From: Azolla caroliniana
Taxonomy: Eukaryota; Polypodiophyta
NCBI GenBank assembly: GCA_043228905.1
Contig: JBHGNT010000001.1
Coordinates: 21,080,001-21,144,000 of the forward strand
Length of the DNA: 64,000 nucleotides
Direction of reading: 5' to 3'
Part shown: in pieces, positions 1 to 11,522 of the stretch
Layout of the letters: each line of letters starts with the position of its first letter
How positions within the stretch are numbered: position 1 is the stretch's first letter
Program-made: the position numbers and the translations under genes
The notes under the pieces: generated by a model
What the model saw: the letters and a program-made list of their open reading frames with translations, nothing else
Databases searched by the model: none
What the model was told of the DNA's origin: nothing

Positions 1-444
1 TTTGGTAAATTTGGAACTTCCAGGGGCATTTTGGTAAATAGACGAACTTCCAAGGGTATCCTGGTACTTTTCCCAAATTATAAATTCTAATACATCATAC
101 AATACATTCATTCTATACAGTACATACATATTTGTATATGTACATACATATCTCCTCCGTATACACCACACTCTTCAAGGTCGTCATGGCTTCAAATCCT
201 TCCTCTCCCACCTTATGTTACCTCTATCAACATTTCATGCTCCATCAATGCATCATTTTACGACAAGAATAAAAGACACTATAGCATGTTTGGAAAAAAG
301 AAAAGAAAAAAAGACACTACATAAGACATTAGGATCCCAATTGGGAGCTTGTGGAACTTATTTCGAACCATATGGAGTAAAGGTAGGAATGTATGTTTGT
401 ATGCATAGATGCATAATGTATGTATGTATGTATGTATGTATGTA

Positions 445-475
<31 letters not shown>

Positions 476-964
476 CCTAATAGATCTTATTGAATGGGTG
501 ATAAAGCAACTAAAATGTTCAACTAACACCATGCAAATGACAAGACATTCTACTAGCAATATGCCTTATTTTAAGACATCTCGTAGTGTTAAACCTCCCC
601 TTATAGCTCACAAGAAGAACTCCCCAATCTTCCCCGAATTTCTGCCATCGACATATCTATATGAATTAACTAATGATGTACATCATTTGTTTTTATCCAA
701 ATAAAAATAATCTCCTATTTCCTTCAAATGTCTTCCAATCAAACTTAAGAGAATTCTTTAGTCCAACACGAATAGTCAAGAAAATATGCCACAGACCAAA
801 TTTTGTAGTTCCTATATTCAGAAACAAACATTTATATCTCCTCTAAGAATACCATTATTCTTCTTTGGATAGTCAACATAGTTGTTAACTTGTAGGTTGT
901 ACAATAAGTCTCTAATAGTAGTGACCATCTTTGACCAAGGAAGAAGCACAAAGGATTCAGGAGA
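1..964. other. Non-coding flank, no gene recognised
   Basis: AT-rich sequence without a credible coding region. Positions 1-55 contain two imperfect copies of a roughly 28-bp segment that includes GGTAAAT and GAACTTCCA. A TGTA/TG microsatellite lies at 416-475. Short open frames here run through that microsatellite and show no family resemblance. Confidence 0.6.
416..475. repeat. (TGTA)n followed by (TG)n microsatellite
   Basis: About eight TGTA units pass directly into about thirteen TG units, a compound simple repeat. The apparent Tyr/Val/Cys-rich and His/Thr-rich peptides on the two strands are only its translation. Confidence 0.95.
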
Positions 965-1225
965 AAGCATACAAGTACTTCCTACAAGGAGGGTACTTCT
1001 AGAAGCACCCAAACAAGAAGACGGGAATGTCATGAGGCAGTTTTCAAGGAGGAACATACAATGGTGGTGTATGAGTTCTATGAGAGTCCTTGGGCGAACC
1101 ATAAAGGGAACATGTGGAACTTTTGAGAAGCTAAAGGAGAACTATTGGTGGTTGGGAATTTACAAGGATGTCACCTATTTTGTGAAAGCTACTCAATATA
1201 TTAGAATGTGTAAAGAATTAGATGC
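965..1225 (+). pseudogene. Ty3/gypsy integrase N-terminal (zinc-binding) fragment
   Basis: The translation contains TFEKLKENYWWLGIYKDV, the typical start of a gypsy integrase, where a HHCC zinc-binding module precedes the catalytic core. Just upstream, a second frame reads YEFYESPWANHKG, which matches the family pattern HEFHxSPWAGHRG, so a one-base shift separates the two halves near 1110. The first zinc-ligand His is Tyr here. Further upstream YFLQGGY is followed by a stop. It is broken at both ends and cannot be functional. A related copy lies on the other strand at 62690-63804. Confidence 0.65.
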
Positions 1226-1239
1226 AGATGCTCTTGCTC

Positions 1240-1586
1240 AACAGAAACAATCGACGCAACCGAACACCACAAGACATTTAGATATATATAGAGATTGAGT
1301 GAGAGAGGGAGACTAATTGAGGAGACAACAATAAATTTATATTTCAAAAAATAAGATTCAGTACTCGATTCATACAAATGTGCGTACAAAGCACTTTATA
1401 TACAAACCCTGACAGTGGGCAGACACAAGTACTATGAGTACTTTAATGCTAATAAATGAGCTATAACACATAATATCCCTTATGCTATGTTTGGCTCTAA
1501 ATCCTAACGGCCTTCATAGCTTGGCGACTTTCTCTCAGCCTACCGGCCTTTTGCCGTTCGACTCATGTTGAGCTTGTCCCTCAACA
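1240..1586 (-). repeat. Copia LTR, minus orientation (3' LTR of the 1240-3386 element)
   Basis: Read on the minus strand it begins TGTTGAGGGACAAGCTC after a CTTGAGGGAGAG polypurine tract and carries the same landmarks as LTRs at 7328, 19006, 35869 and 45593. These are a CAAGTACT..AGTACTT inverted repeat (1426-1443) and a downstream TATA-like stretch. The right edge (1586) is clear. The left edge is approximate because the end runs into the gypsy fragment. Confidence 0.65.
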
Positions 1587-3386
1587 CTCTCCCTCAAGCT
1601 CGACTTGAAGTTCCTCCTTCTACTCTACCGATTCTTCGCCTCGACCACTTCTGCTAGCTTGCTTCCTGGCCCATGCTCCACAACCCGTCAGGTTCCGCGC
1701 TCCTCGACCTGCTTGGTAGGCTTGTCTAGTCCCAAGGCCCTCGATGACCTTATCCTTGCCTCTTCGGATTTGGTGCCCTCCGACTTGTCGGCTCCTTTTT
1801 ATCGGCATTTGCTTCAACTGCCTCCTTATTCGTTTGGCCTTCATATGATTCGACTCATCCGAATCACTCTCATCTGAATCGGTTGTCTCCTATTCATCTC
1901 CATTGTTAGTCGAATGGACTATCTCCAATTCATCTCCAATCTGACCTCTGGCTATCTTAGCCCAAGTCTTCTCGACTTTCATCTCTTTTCAAACTTTGCC
2001 CCGTCATTGCGTTGGCTCCGGCTTGGTCATTCCGCTCCCTCTACAGTCGGCTGGTCTTCCCTGAGCCGATTTTCTTCTTGTCATTCTCTTGTCTGATTCG
2101 GCTTTCTAAACCGATTCCGCACTCTCGACAAGTATCCTCTCAACTCTCTCCCTCAAGTTCAACAAGTTGAGGAGTTTTAGGCCAAGTATACTCGAGAATT
2201 GCCACAACTTGTCAAGTCTGAGAGGTATGGTGAAGATGTCGGCCACCTGCCAATCTTTCGGAACATACACCAATTCCACTTCCCTAGAGAGAACGTGCCC
2301 ATGCATGAAGTGGTAATCGACTTCGATGTGCTTCGTCTAAGCATGGAAGACAGGGTTCTTCGCTAATTGGATATAGTTGAGGTTGTCGTAGTAGATCACC
2401 GTCGGATCAGCAACCTCCACCCCAAATCCTTCAATAGCCTTTTTAGCCAAATGGTTTCGCACGTTGCGACAGTCGCTCCCCTGTACTTGGCCTCAGTGCT
2501 CAACAGTGCCATTGTCAGCAACTTCTTGTTGCACCAGGCGGTCACTGCGCTTTCCAAAGAGAACACATATCTGGACGTAGATCGACTATCACAATCACTA
2601 CCGCCTGAATTGGCATCTATGTAGCCAACTAGTTGTTCAACTACATCTGTCTGATATTGTTGGGAATATGTCCCTCTAGTGGGAAGAAGAGCCGACTCTC
2701 GAAGGGTCAAAAACAGTGATTCGATTGTTATTATTATTATGGTAATAATAATGGTGATGTTAGGAAACAGATCACTCCGGATGGGGAGAGAGAGGAGCCG
2801 AGTTGATGAGGGACTTGGCCGAGGTCGAAACCAGAATCGTGTATATAGCCAACTCGGGAGACTATACTTGTAAATAGTCTCAATGTGCGCCCCATGAGGG
2901 CTAGGTATGTAAATAACCAGAAAATTGTGTAAGTATATATGCAATTAGGGCAAACTTTAAGATGTAGAATAGAAGAGAACATAATTGTGAGTGTTAGATA
3001 GAAGTGTGCGTCACGCCATAGCTGTGTGAGTAACAACAGATGCAAAGAGCCAAACATGGTTGATACACTTGATAGAGTGTTGTAACCCTCTCCGTGTTGT
3101 ATATCCACTATCCATAGTGAAGATCTATTCCCATGGTTTTCTCTTGTTTTAGGGTTTCCACGTAAATCTCTGTGCATAGTTGTCTATCTTGTTTTTTTTT
3201 TGTGATTCGTATTTCAGCACTGTTTGTTCATTGTGATTTAAATTCCGAAACGATTTCTCAATAGATACAACAACCCACGATCCTTAGTGTTGCTAACATA
3301 TCGCAATACCCTTTGCACGTACAGAAAGTGATCAAATGTCGGTTGCGACATAAATTGACTAATCAAGCCAATCAGATACTTGAGGT
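1587..3386 (-). pseudogene. Decayed copia element: RT end, RNase H and post-RNase H region
   Basis: On the minus strand 3386-3241 reads the end of a copia reverse transcriptase (LIGLISQFMSQPTFDHF, then VLRYVSNTKDRGLLY). About 2658-2110 reads RNase H (STSRYVFSLESAV, STEAKYRGATVATCE, and near the end VADIFTIPLRLDKL). The two parts are separated by an unrelated LTR (2659 to about 3240). 2105-1600 is a degenerate post-RNase H region that still contains KAKRIRRQ and a Lys/Arg-rich stretch also found in other copies in this window. There are many stops. The upstream end was removed by the insertion at 3387. Confidence 0.7.
2659..3240 (+). repeat. Solo copia LTR inserted in RNase H/RT of the older element
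   Basis: It starts TGTTGGGAATATGTCCCTCT, almost the same as the LTR starting at 3387. It shares the later landmarks: an ATTATTATTA..TAATAATAA segment, GAGAGAGAGG, AGTGTTGTAA and GTTTTCTC..GTTTCAGGGTTTCCA. No internal region follows, and the flanks on both sides are the same minus-strand copia, as expected for a solo LTR. The right edge is uncertain (3219-3240) and I could not find a convincing target-site duplication. Confidence 0.55.
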
Positions 3387-3994
3387 TGTTAGGAATATGT
3401 CCCTCCAGTGGGAAGAGTCGACTGCTCGGAAAGAGCCGACAATCGAGGAGTTGACACTGAGAGAGTCGACATGAAGAGTTGATCAAGGTTGAAGACACAA
3501 CCGGCTTGTCGGGCCAACAGGACAGTCTATGACCAGGCCGACTAATCGGACCGACCCAACAATCAACAAATGAGTCAGTTGATTAGTACTTGACTAACAT
3601 TATTATTATTAGATAATAATAAGGGCCATGATTGTAAATAACCCATTCTGTGTATTACTTTAAATACACCTAGGCCAAATAGAACAGTTGTAGCCTCTAT
3701 TGTTGAGTGCGATAGTGTGAGTTTTATAGAGCGAGGAGAGAGAGCGGTGCCATACCTGTGTTCGAAACAGTAGACGCCAAGAGTCGTGTGAGGCTGATAC
3801 ACTCCACACAAAGAGTGTTGTAATCTTCTCCATTGTATATCCAATGTTAGAGAAGTTTTTGTTCTCCGTGGTTTTCTCCCGTTTCAGGGTTTCCATGTTA
3901 AATCTGTGTACACTGTTTTCTGTATTTCCAAGTTGTGTATTTTCAGCGTATTCCTTTTTCTTTTCCTTGTAGAGTGACGATTCATTTCTTAACA
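3387..3994 (+). repeat. 5' LTR of the 3387 copia element
   Basis: The LTR begins TGTTAGGAATATG and ends TTCTTAACA, a TGTTA/TAACA terminal inverted pair. The primer site follows after three bases. It contains a short ATTATTATTA/TAATAATAA inverted stretch at about 3600-3627. Confidence 0.8.
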
Positions 3995-3997
3995 AAA

Positions 3998-4008
3998 TGG
4001 TATCAGAG
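3998..4008 (+). other. Primer binding site, initiator tRNA-Met
   Basis: TGGTATCAGAG sits immediately downstream of the LTR end and is complementary to the 3' end of plant initiator tRNA-Met, the usual primer of Ty1/copia elements. Confidence 0.85.
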
Positions 4009-4022
4009 GTTGAGGTTCAAGT

Positions 4023-6944
4023 ATGGAAGGAGGTGTGAGCGGCTTCCCAGGTATGATAGTTCTGGACTCACAGAACTATGTAGACTGTAAGATCAAAATG
4101 GAAGACCTCCTCATAGTGAAAGACTTGTACAAGCCCGTCGATAGAGCAGATATACGCAGGGGGGTATTGGATTCTGATTGGAAACTTCTTAACAGAAAAG
4201 CAGTGGCCACCATCAAACAGTGTGTCGATGTGAGTGTCCTTTAGCATGTGGCAAATGACACAAATGCACACAAGATGTGGCAGAAGCTGTCAGGGCTATA
4301 CGAGAGGAAGAATGCCCTCAATACAACCTCACCGATGAGAAAGATCGTACGGATGAAATACAGAGACGGTGAGAGCATCATTGAACACATCAACACATTC
4401 ATGGCGTATGTAAATCAACTTGATGCAACCAAGTTTCCCCTTGATGATGCAATGCAGGCCATCCTGCTATTGTGCACCCTACCGGATAGCTGGGAGAAGC
4501 TAGTGGTGACTCTCAGCACCTCGTCTCAGGAAGAGAACTTGTCTCTACAAGCGGTAAAGACAAGTATCCTGAATGAGGAGACCAGAAGGAAGGCCAAGGG
4601 TGTCCTGGTCTAGTCGGAGTCAAATGTGACTCAACACACCAGCAACGGAGTCCACCAAGGAGAGAAAAGTCTCAAGCCAGGTTGAAGTCCAGAGGTAAGC
4701 TCGTGTGCTTTTATTGTGGAAAGCCTGGACACTTCCAAAAGGACTACTGACATCTTAAGAAGGACAAGAGTGTCGGTAATGATGTCAAACACAGAAAGAT
4801 TTCTGAAGAAAAGAACACTTCAACCATTGCAACGAGCAATCAAGAACTTTTGTTCATCTGCGAACAGACAAGTGCAAATCTTGCAAGCGAAGAATGCACT
4901 TGGGTGATAGATTCCGGTCCATCTTTACACATAACTCCGTCGAGAGAGTATTTCTCAACTTACATAGCCAATGATCATGGTTATGTAAAGATGGGTGACA
5001 GTGGGGAGTGCAAGTTAGCTAGAGTCGGAAGTGTTTGTTTGACGACGTTGACAGGATGTTGACTGACTTTGAAGGATGTTTGACATGTGCCTGATATTAG
5101 ATTGAATCTGATATCGACAAGAAAGATGGACGACGAAGGCTATAGTGGTAGCTTTCATAAGGGCAAGTGGAAATTATTCTAAGGAAACCTGATAGTGGCC
5201 CAAAGCACAGAAAGAGAGCACATTATATATGATGCATGCCCGATTGTGCAAGTTAGAAGTGAATGTGGCAACTGACTCAAGTGGACAAATATGGCATAAG
5301 AGGCTAGGCCACATGAGCGAGAAGGGTTTGCATCTGTTAGCCGACCAAAAACTTCTACCAGAGGTAAAGGGAGTGCACCTAGAGAAGTGTGTCGACTGCT
5401 TAGTCGAAAAGGAGAACAGAGCAACATTCCACTCAAGACCACCAAGAAGACGAGAAGCTGCACTGGAACTAGTACACACGGATGTATGTTATGTAGATGC
5501 TCCGTCGCATTGAGGAGGACAGTACTTTGTGACTTTCATTGACGACTACAATCGAAAGTTGTGGGCTTTCGTACTAAAGTAAAAAAATCAAGTATTGTCA
5601 TTTTTCAAGGAGTTCCAGGCAAGAGTCAAACGAGAGTCAGGTCGGAAGTTGAAGGCTGTCTGAACTGACAATGGTGGCGAATATAAAGGGTAGTTCGAGG
5701 AATACTACAAGACCCAAGGTATTCGAATCGAATACATAGTACCAAAGACCCCTGAGTTGAACGGGCTTGTAGAGAGGTTGAATTGAACAATCATGGAGAG
5801 AGTAAGGAGCAAGCTGTCGCATGCTAAACTACCGAAAATATATTGGGCTGAGGCGATGAACATGGCTGTTTATTTGATCAACAGGTCCCCCTCAGTATCA
5901 TTGAAAGGTGATGTCCCACAAAGGGTGTGGATAGGATAGGATTCTCCTACCGACATCTGAGGGTGTTCGGATGCCTAGTGTATATGCATGTGCCCAAGGC
6001 TCAGAGGTCGAAGCTTGATAGTAAGTCAAAGCCATGCATATTCATGGGATACTTAGAAGATGAGTTCGACTACAGGCTATGGAACTTAGTCAATAAGAAG
6101 GTAGTGAGGAGTCGGGACATAGTCTTCTTGGAAGATAAGATGATTGAGGACTGGAAACAACAGAGGTCGGAATCGACTCCCACTATCGCTGACTTAAGGC
6201 CAAGTTAACCGACACAATCGGCTGTTCGGAGACAGCCATTTCGCGTAGTCGAATCCAAGTCGGTTGACTCGAAGAGACCGAATGAATATGATTCTGAGTC
6301 GACAGAGTTGTTAAGATTGATCGAGGAATATGAGTTGGAGTCATCGAACCTTGAGGAGCCGATCGAAATACATGAACCTGAGCCAAGAGTAGAGTCGGCA
6401 GAGTCATCCAAACTGAAGCCGATAACGAGTGAAAGGAGATACCCACTCAGAGAAAGGAGAGTACCAACAACATATGACAGTCAATACATCCTCTTGACTG
6501 ATGAAGATGAGGCAGAGTGCTATGATGAAGCCATTGCCGATAAGCACAGAGAGAAATGGCTGAGCGTGATGCAAGATGAGATGGATTCTTTGCACGAGAA
6601 ATATACCTACGACCTAGTAGAGCTGCCGAAAGGTAAGAGAGCACTCAGGAATAAATGGGTCTACAAGGTGAAGACTGGAGAAGTCAACAATGCGCCTAGG
6701 TATAAAGCCCGCATAGTGGTGAATGGGTTCTAACAGAAAAAGGGTGCCGACTTTGATGAGATTTTCACACCAGTCATGAAGATGACATCCATCCGAACTG
6801 TTCTGAGTGTAGCTGTCAGCATGGATCTAGAGATCAAACAGTTGGATGTCAAGACGACATTCTTGCACGGGGATCTAGATGAAGAGATTTACATGCAACA
6901 ACCCAAAGGCTTTGATGAGAAAGGGAAAGAGAACCTAGTGTGTT
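4023..6944 (+). pseudogene. Degenerate copia gag-pol polyprotein
   Basis: The start MEGGVSGFPGM matches the intact relative at 49990. Gag (4023-4612) has an early TAG at 4242-4244, where the relative has Gln. The zinc knuckle (about 4711-4755) reads CFYCGKPGHFQKD and then a stop, losing the last Cys. The protease motif is IDSGPSLHITP at about 4903. Integrase is partly legible: a zinc-binding part with IWHKRLGHMSEKGLH (about 5287), core pieces TFIDDYNRKLW and DNGGEY, and ELNGLVERLN. The IN-RT linker ends in YPLRERR at 6439. RT runs from about 6560 to 6944 (KWVYKVKTGEVNN, LDVKTTFLHGDLDEEIYMQ) and is cut before its catalytic core. Several stops and frameshifts make it non-functional. Confidence 0.85.
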
Positions 6945-7327
6945 GAAGCAATGTCAAGAAAGGCGTAAAGGCCAAGACTAAGACATGGTCGGATGTAGCT
7001 AAGGGCCTCAAGACTGAAGACAAATTGGAGACAGCCAAGTCGGGCGAAAGCAGAAATGAATCGGAAACGTTCGATTTAATCATAATGTTTGATTCGGATA
7101 CGCTGAATCAATTGAGGGACAAGCAAAGAAAAGGGCAATGAAAGAGGCGCCAACACCGCGACATCAAAGGAACTAAGAAAGGCCACATGAGCAGACAAGC
7201 CGACCGAAAGAGTGGAAGCGCGCAGAATCAGACGGGTCGAGGAGCGCGAGCGAGGCGTAAAGCCAGGAGAAGTCGGAGCGAAGATCTGGAAAAGCATATG
7301 GAACCTCAAGTTGAGATTGAGGGGGAT
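6945..7327 (+). pseudogene. Copia post-RNase H region fused to a truncated RT
   Basis: The frame reads KAKTKTWSDVAKGLK and then an Asn/Glu/Ser-rich segment (SGESRNESE). It is clearly homologous to the segment after RNase H in the elements at 18500 and 44100 (plus strand) and 46400 (minus strand). It ends in a polypurine tract (GATTGAGGGGGA) against the LTR at 7328. RNase H and most of RT are missing before it, so a deletion or recombination joined two different copia lineages at about 6944. Confidence 0.7.
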
Positions 7328-7767
7328 TTTTGAGAGACAAGCTCAACATTGGGTGCGTAAACGGTACGTAACTCAGTGTGTAAATTGGGTGCTTAAAACC
7401 GTACGCAAAATATGGATGTGGCGGTGTTTAAACCGAAAGGCCGTTAGAACGTTATTCCACGTAAGGAATAGTTTTGGGAGTTAGTGTAGAAGGCTCATTT
7501 ATGAGCGGTCAAGTACTATTAGTACTTGTGTCAGCCCGATAGTTAGGGCTTGTATAAAAGGTGCTCACTAAGCACGAAATATGTACCGAGAACATACAAA
7601 GAATTATTTTGAATTTATTTTGTATTTTATGCTCACTCTAACTCTCCCTCTCCTGCTCTGTGATTTCTGCATTTTATCGAACTGTCATACTTCCGAACCA
7701 TGTACTCTGTGCTCTTATGTATACGCTTCTGCACACGTACTCTTCTACAATTACCTAATTATTAACA
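7328..7767 (+). repeat. Copia LTR between two internal regions
   Basis: It starts TTTTGAGAGACAAGC (G to T in the usual TGTTGAG) and ends ATTATTAACA. It has the inverted repeat CAAGTACTATTAGTACTTG (7510-7528), a TATAAAA box (7553-7559) and the near palindrome GTGCTCACTAAGCAC (7561-7575). A polypurine tract precedes it and a primer site follows, so it serves as 3' LTR of the left remnant and 5' LTR of the right one. Such a tandem arrangement is expected from LTR-LTR recombination. Confidence 0.75.
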
Positions 7768-7779
7768 TGGTATCAGAGC
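7768..7779 (+). other. Primer binding site, initiator tRNA-Met
   Basis: TGGTATCAGAGC directly follows the LTR end, as in canonical copia elements. Confidence 0.85.
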
Positions 7780-7918
7780 GTGTGGTTTAGAAAATCCACT
7801 AAGCCCACCCGACTCCGTGATTGTGTGTTCGAGACGCCGACGCCACTAGTGCCGCTACGGAGTACGTGTATGTGATCGAAGGAAGAAAAGCAAAAGAAGA
7901 GAAGACACTACAATCAAC

Positions 7919-10670
7919 ATGAACACACAAATGGGTAGCTCACTCCCTATTGAAAAGCTAGACCGGAGCAATTATTCATCTTGGGAGTACAAGATGACTC
8001 AATACCTCATTGGCCAAGGGTATTGGAGCTACATCAACAACGCTCAAGAAAATCAACCCGACCCAATGAACGCCGACTACTCAACATGGGAGCAAGCGGC
8101 TAGTCGAGTCATGTATTGCTTGGAAACATGTGTCCATGACCACATGCTTAGCCGCATTCGAGACACCAAGATGCCTAAAGAGGCGTGGGAGAACTTGAAA
8201 AAGATGTTCGCCGCCAACACGACCGCTTGAAAGCTTCAACTCCGACAAGAGTTGAACAACATTCGGCAAAAATCCATGTCCTGTCGGACTACACCGCCAA
8301 GATCAAGAGCAAAAATCCATGTCCATCAAAATAAACGTCGACGAAGACGAGATGGTTCAAATATGTTTGGGCGGCCTCACACAATGATTCAACTCGTTGA
8401 GGAAGGCAATCTTCGCGAGGTAAAACCCTCCTTCGTTCTTCGACCTTCAATCAATGCTAATGGTTGAAGAGAACCATGTCCAAACCAAAACCAAGACATC
8501 GGAAGGACAAATGTTCTTCTCGAATTCAGATGGTGGTCGAGGACAAGGTTGAGGTGGTAGAAGAGGTCGATTTGACCCATCACACGAAGGGAACTCAAAC
8601 CTTTGACAACAAGACAAGAGCCATCAAGGAACCTTCGGAAGAAGGGGGAGCTTCCATGCCGAAAAAGGTCGGCAAATGATGCCTGCAACTTGCAACTATT
8701 GCGGAAAAATCGGCCACCGCGAGAAGAAGCGAATTACGCCGCCAACTCCGAATACGACAACTACGGCGGACTATTCGTAATGAGGCATAGAGAAAACTCT
8801 ATGTTGGCCTCCGACTCCGCAAGCACCTCCAACTCGGAAGACGTGTGGTTCATCAATTTCAGCGCCTCACATCATATGACGTCACACCAAGAGTTGTTTC
8901 GTGACTTACCAACGCCAGACCGACCCGGCTTCATAGAGACGGGAGACGACACCACACATCCCATTCGGCACATCGGAAATGTCCCATTCGGGAAAGAAGG
9001 CGAGCAAACATGCATCAAGAATGTCTTGCATGTGCCCACAATTACGAAGAATTTGGTCTCAGTCGGCCAAATCATGGAACAAGGCATGGAAGTTCGCTTC
9101 AACAATGAAGGTTGTTTCGTCGAGAAAGATGGCCAACTTATAGCCAAGGGACGGAGAGATGGTCGAATGTTCATCCTCGATTCGAACGAGGTGAAATCAT
9201 CCATGTATGCCAAAGGTCTCAAAACCGAGACAAGCATCGAGTTGTGGCACAAAATAATCGTCCACATAAACCTCCAACGGTATTGAGCAACGCAATCAAA
9301 GGGACTCGTCATCAGACTTCCGACATTCGAGTCGACCGAGTATGCGAAGCTTGTCAACTCTGCAAAAAATATCGAATCCCATTCCCGAAGGAGAGCCACA
9401 TGAGCAAAGGCCTCCTCGACATCATACACTCAGATGTATGGGGACCGGCTCAAACGCCGATGATCGGCGGATGCCGATTCTACGTCACCTTCATCGACGA
9501 CTATTCCCGCTATACGTGGATCCTTCCGATGAAGAAGAAGAGCGAAGTACCTACAATCGGATGGAGGCAAGGAGTACTTATCCGATGAATTCACCTCCTA
9601 CCTCCAAAGTGAAGGCTTTCGGAGAGAATTCTCATGCCGACACACACCCCAACAAAATGGAGTAGTTGAAGGGAAGAATCGGCAAATACTCGAGAAGCAC
9701 ATGCCGAACTTCTATTGGGCCGACGCGGCATCCACGACCGTCTATCTCATGACCTGGTGCAGCACTAATGGAGCGCATGAGCTAACTCCATATGAGCTCC
9801 TCGTCGGAAGGAAGACGATCCTGTCGCACCTCAAGGTGTTTGGAAGCATTGCAATTGTACGCATCCCGAACGAAAGCCGACAAAAGCCCGACGCGAAGTC
9901 GGAGGAATGTATCCTCATAGGATACTCGTCCGAGAAGAAGGCGTACGAGTGCTACAAACCTTCTACCTGAGCAATTCGGGTAAGTCAAGATGTAGTCTTC
10001 GACGAGTCCGCATCCTAGTACGCACCAGAGACAACTTCGACTCCGACTCCGCTTGAACCGGAATCTACCGAACAAGAGGTTGAAGATGGAAATCGCTTTG
10101 AACATATGTTTGAAGAAAGTCCAATTACGACAAGGCTTAGTGGGCCACAAGAGCCCCCATGAGACCCAAGCACATCGCGACCAAGTACGACCTTGGACAA
10201 AGGCAAAGGTAAGATGCCTGAATACAAAGTTGATCACCCCGACGATAGTGATTTGGATGTGTCGGCTCCCTCACTAGATAGTGAGTTTGGTGTACCCATC
10301 ATGCAGACACATGGAGTAAAGAAGGCACTCACATCGGCGAGTGAAAAACTTTGATGCTCTTCTAGAGAGAACAATCTCATCACTCGGCTTGGTTACAACG
10401 AGTAAATGGCCCATCACTATGCCTTCGCGATGAAGGTAGCGGCCGAACAAGAGCCCAAGAACTCCACCGAAGCAGTTCGTGACCCACGACGGGTGGAAGT
10501 AGTTGTCCTTCGCCCACACACTACAAGCCTTCATCACCGGCTTGAGGGGGAGGACCCGAGATTGCCACGGCGAACAAAGCTGAAGGCCAAACAGAAGCCG
10601 CACAGAAGCCGACATCAAAAGCTTGACAATGCCGAAAGCAGAACCAGATGTCGGACGCCTCACACTTGAG
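7919..10670 (+). pseudogene. Degenerate copia gag-pol with RT/RNase H deleted
   Basis: Gag starts MNTQMGSSLPIEKLDRSNYS, the same lineage as the intronic element at 24176. It is readable to the stop at 8228 and continues in other frames. A zinc knuckle CNYCGKIGHREKK is at about 8697. The protease motif has decayed to NFSASHHMTS (8854), with the catalytic Asp replaced by Asn. Integrase parts include [10 protein letters not shown] and TFIDDYSRYTWI (about 9424-9525) and FYWADAASTTVYL (9709). The IN-RT linker ends near 10330. About 10500 the reading jumps from the first RT residues to a Lys/Arg-rich tail and the CTTGAGGGGG polypurine tract, so most of RT and all of RNase H are gone. Multiple stops. 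Confidence 0.8.
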
Positions 10671-10682
10671 CTTGAGGGGGTG

Positions 10683-10812
10683 TGTTGAGAGATCAAGCTC
10701 AACTTAGTTTAGTTAGTTAGTCAACCATGTAACTTCGTAGTTACCTAGATAGAATCTAGTTACAAGTAGTAACTATAACGCCTTAAATAGGACCTTGTAC
10801 TTAAGTGGGATA
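10683..10812 (+). repeat. Left part of a copia 3' LTR, split by the 10813-16328 element
   Basis: It starts TGTTGAGAGATCAAGCTC straight after the CTTGAGGGGG polypurine tract and breaks off at the GGATA duplication flanking the next element. The remainder resumes at 16334 and ends ATTATTAACA at 16695, the same terminal 10 bases as the LTR ending at 7767. The middle of the two LTRs is not similar, so they are probably not a simple pair. Confidence 0.6.
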
Positions 10813-11512
10813 TGTTGGGAACTTGACGTTCCTTATGTCCAACGCTCGGCCACAACCGAGATTCTTTACATACACAGAAAAACAGGTAATGAAACGTGAC
10901 ACAAAAGAGGAGAAATGGTACACAGGAGGTATACGTGGAAAACCCCAAAATAGGGAAAAAAAAACCACGGCAGCCTACAAGCTGCAAACTGTCACTATGT
11001 AGAAATATACAACAGTGAGATCACTGAGGCAACGACCTCGTGCTCTCAGATCTTCGCCACAGGCGGCGGTTACAACAGAGGGAACGACCTCGTCTCTCTC
11101 TCTCTCTCTCTCTCTCTGTACAGTTACGCGCTCTGATTTCTTCTTGCACCAACAAGAAGGAATAACCACACAAAAAAAACTAAAACCACAAACTAAAAGT
11201 TTGCCCTAAGTCATATTTATACTAATATGACTTTTCGGCTATTTACAAATGTAGCCTTGATGGGCTCCATCCGGCTCTCCGCAGTCGGGTACTCCTCATC
11301 CGGTTCATACCGGGCCTACACAATCCGACTCTCCGCAGTCGGGTACTCCTCATCCGGCTTTCCGCAGTCGGGCCTACACCATCCGACTCTCCGCAGTCAG
11401 GTTCTCCCCATCCGGTTCATACCGTTTTGGCCTCGGCCTGTCGGCCTCGGCCGAGTTTGTTCGTCGGCACTGTTCTTCTCCCTTCCCATCCGGAGGGACC
11501 TGTCTACCAACA
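10813..11512 (-). repeat. 3' LTR of the minus-strand copia element
   Basis: 700 bp. It carries a (TC)n tract (about 11094-11118) and a GC-rich array of imperfect units containing CTCCGCAGTCGGGTACTCC (about 11276-11415). It is almost identical to the LTR at 15601 except for the number of those units. Confidence 0.95.
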
Positions 11513-11522
11513 AACTCCCCCT

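Larger units (their letters stand above)
3387..6944 (+). mobile_element. Copia retrotransposon, 3'-truncated in RT
   Basis: It consists of a 5' LTR (3387-3994, TGTTA..TAACA), a primer site and a degenerate gag-PR-IN-RT body. It inserted into the RT end of the older minus-strand copia. The body stops abruptly in the middle of RT, after the codons for ENLVC, where intact relatives continue RLKKSLYGLKQ. The sequence that follows comes from another copia lineage (post-RNase H region). There is therefore no matching 3' LTR and the duplication test cannot be applied. Confidence 0.85.

Noticed and set aside
2659-3240. Full copia element at 2659
   Set aside because: No internal region or second LTR follows; both flanks belong to one older element, so it is at most a solo LTR.
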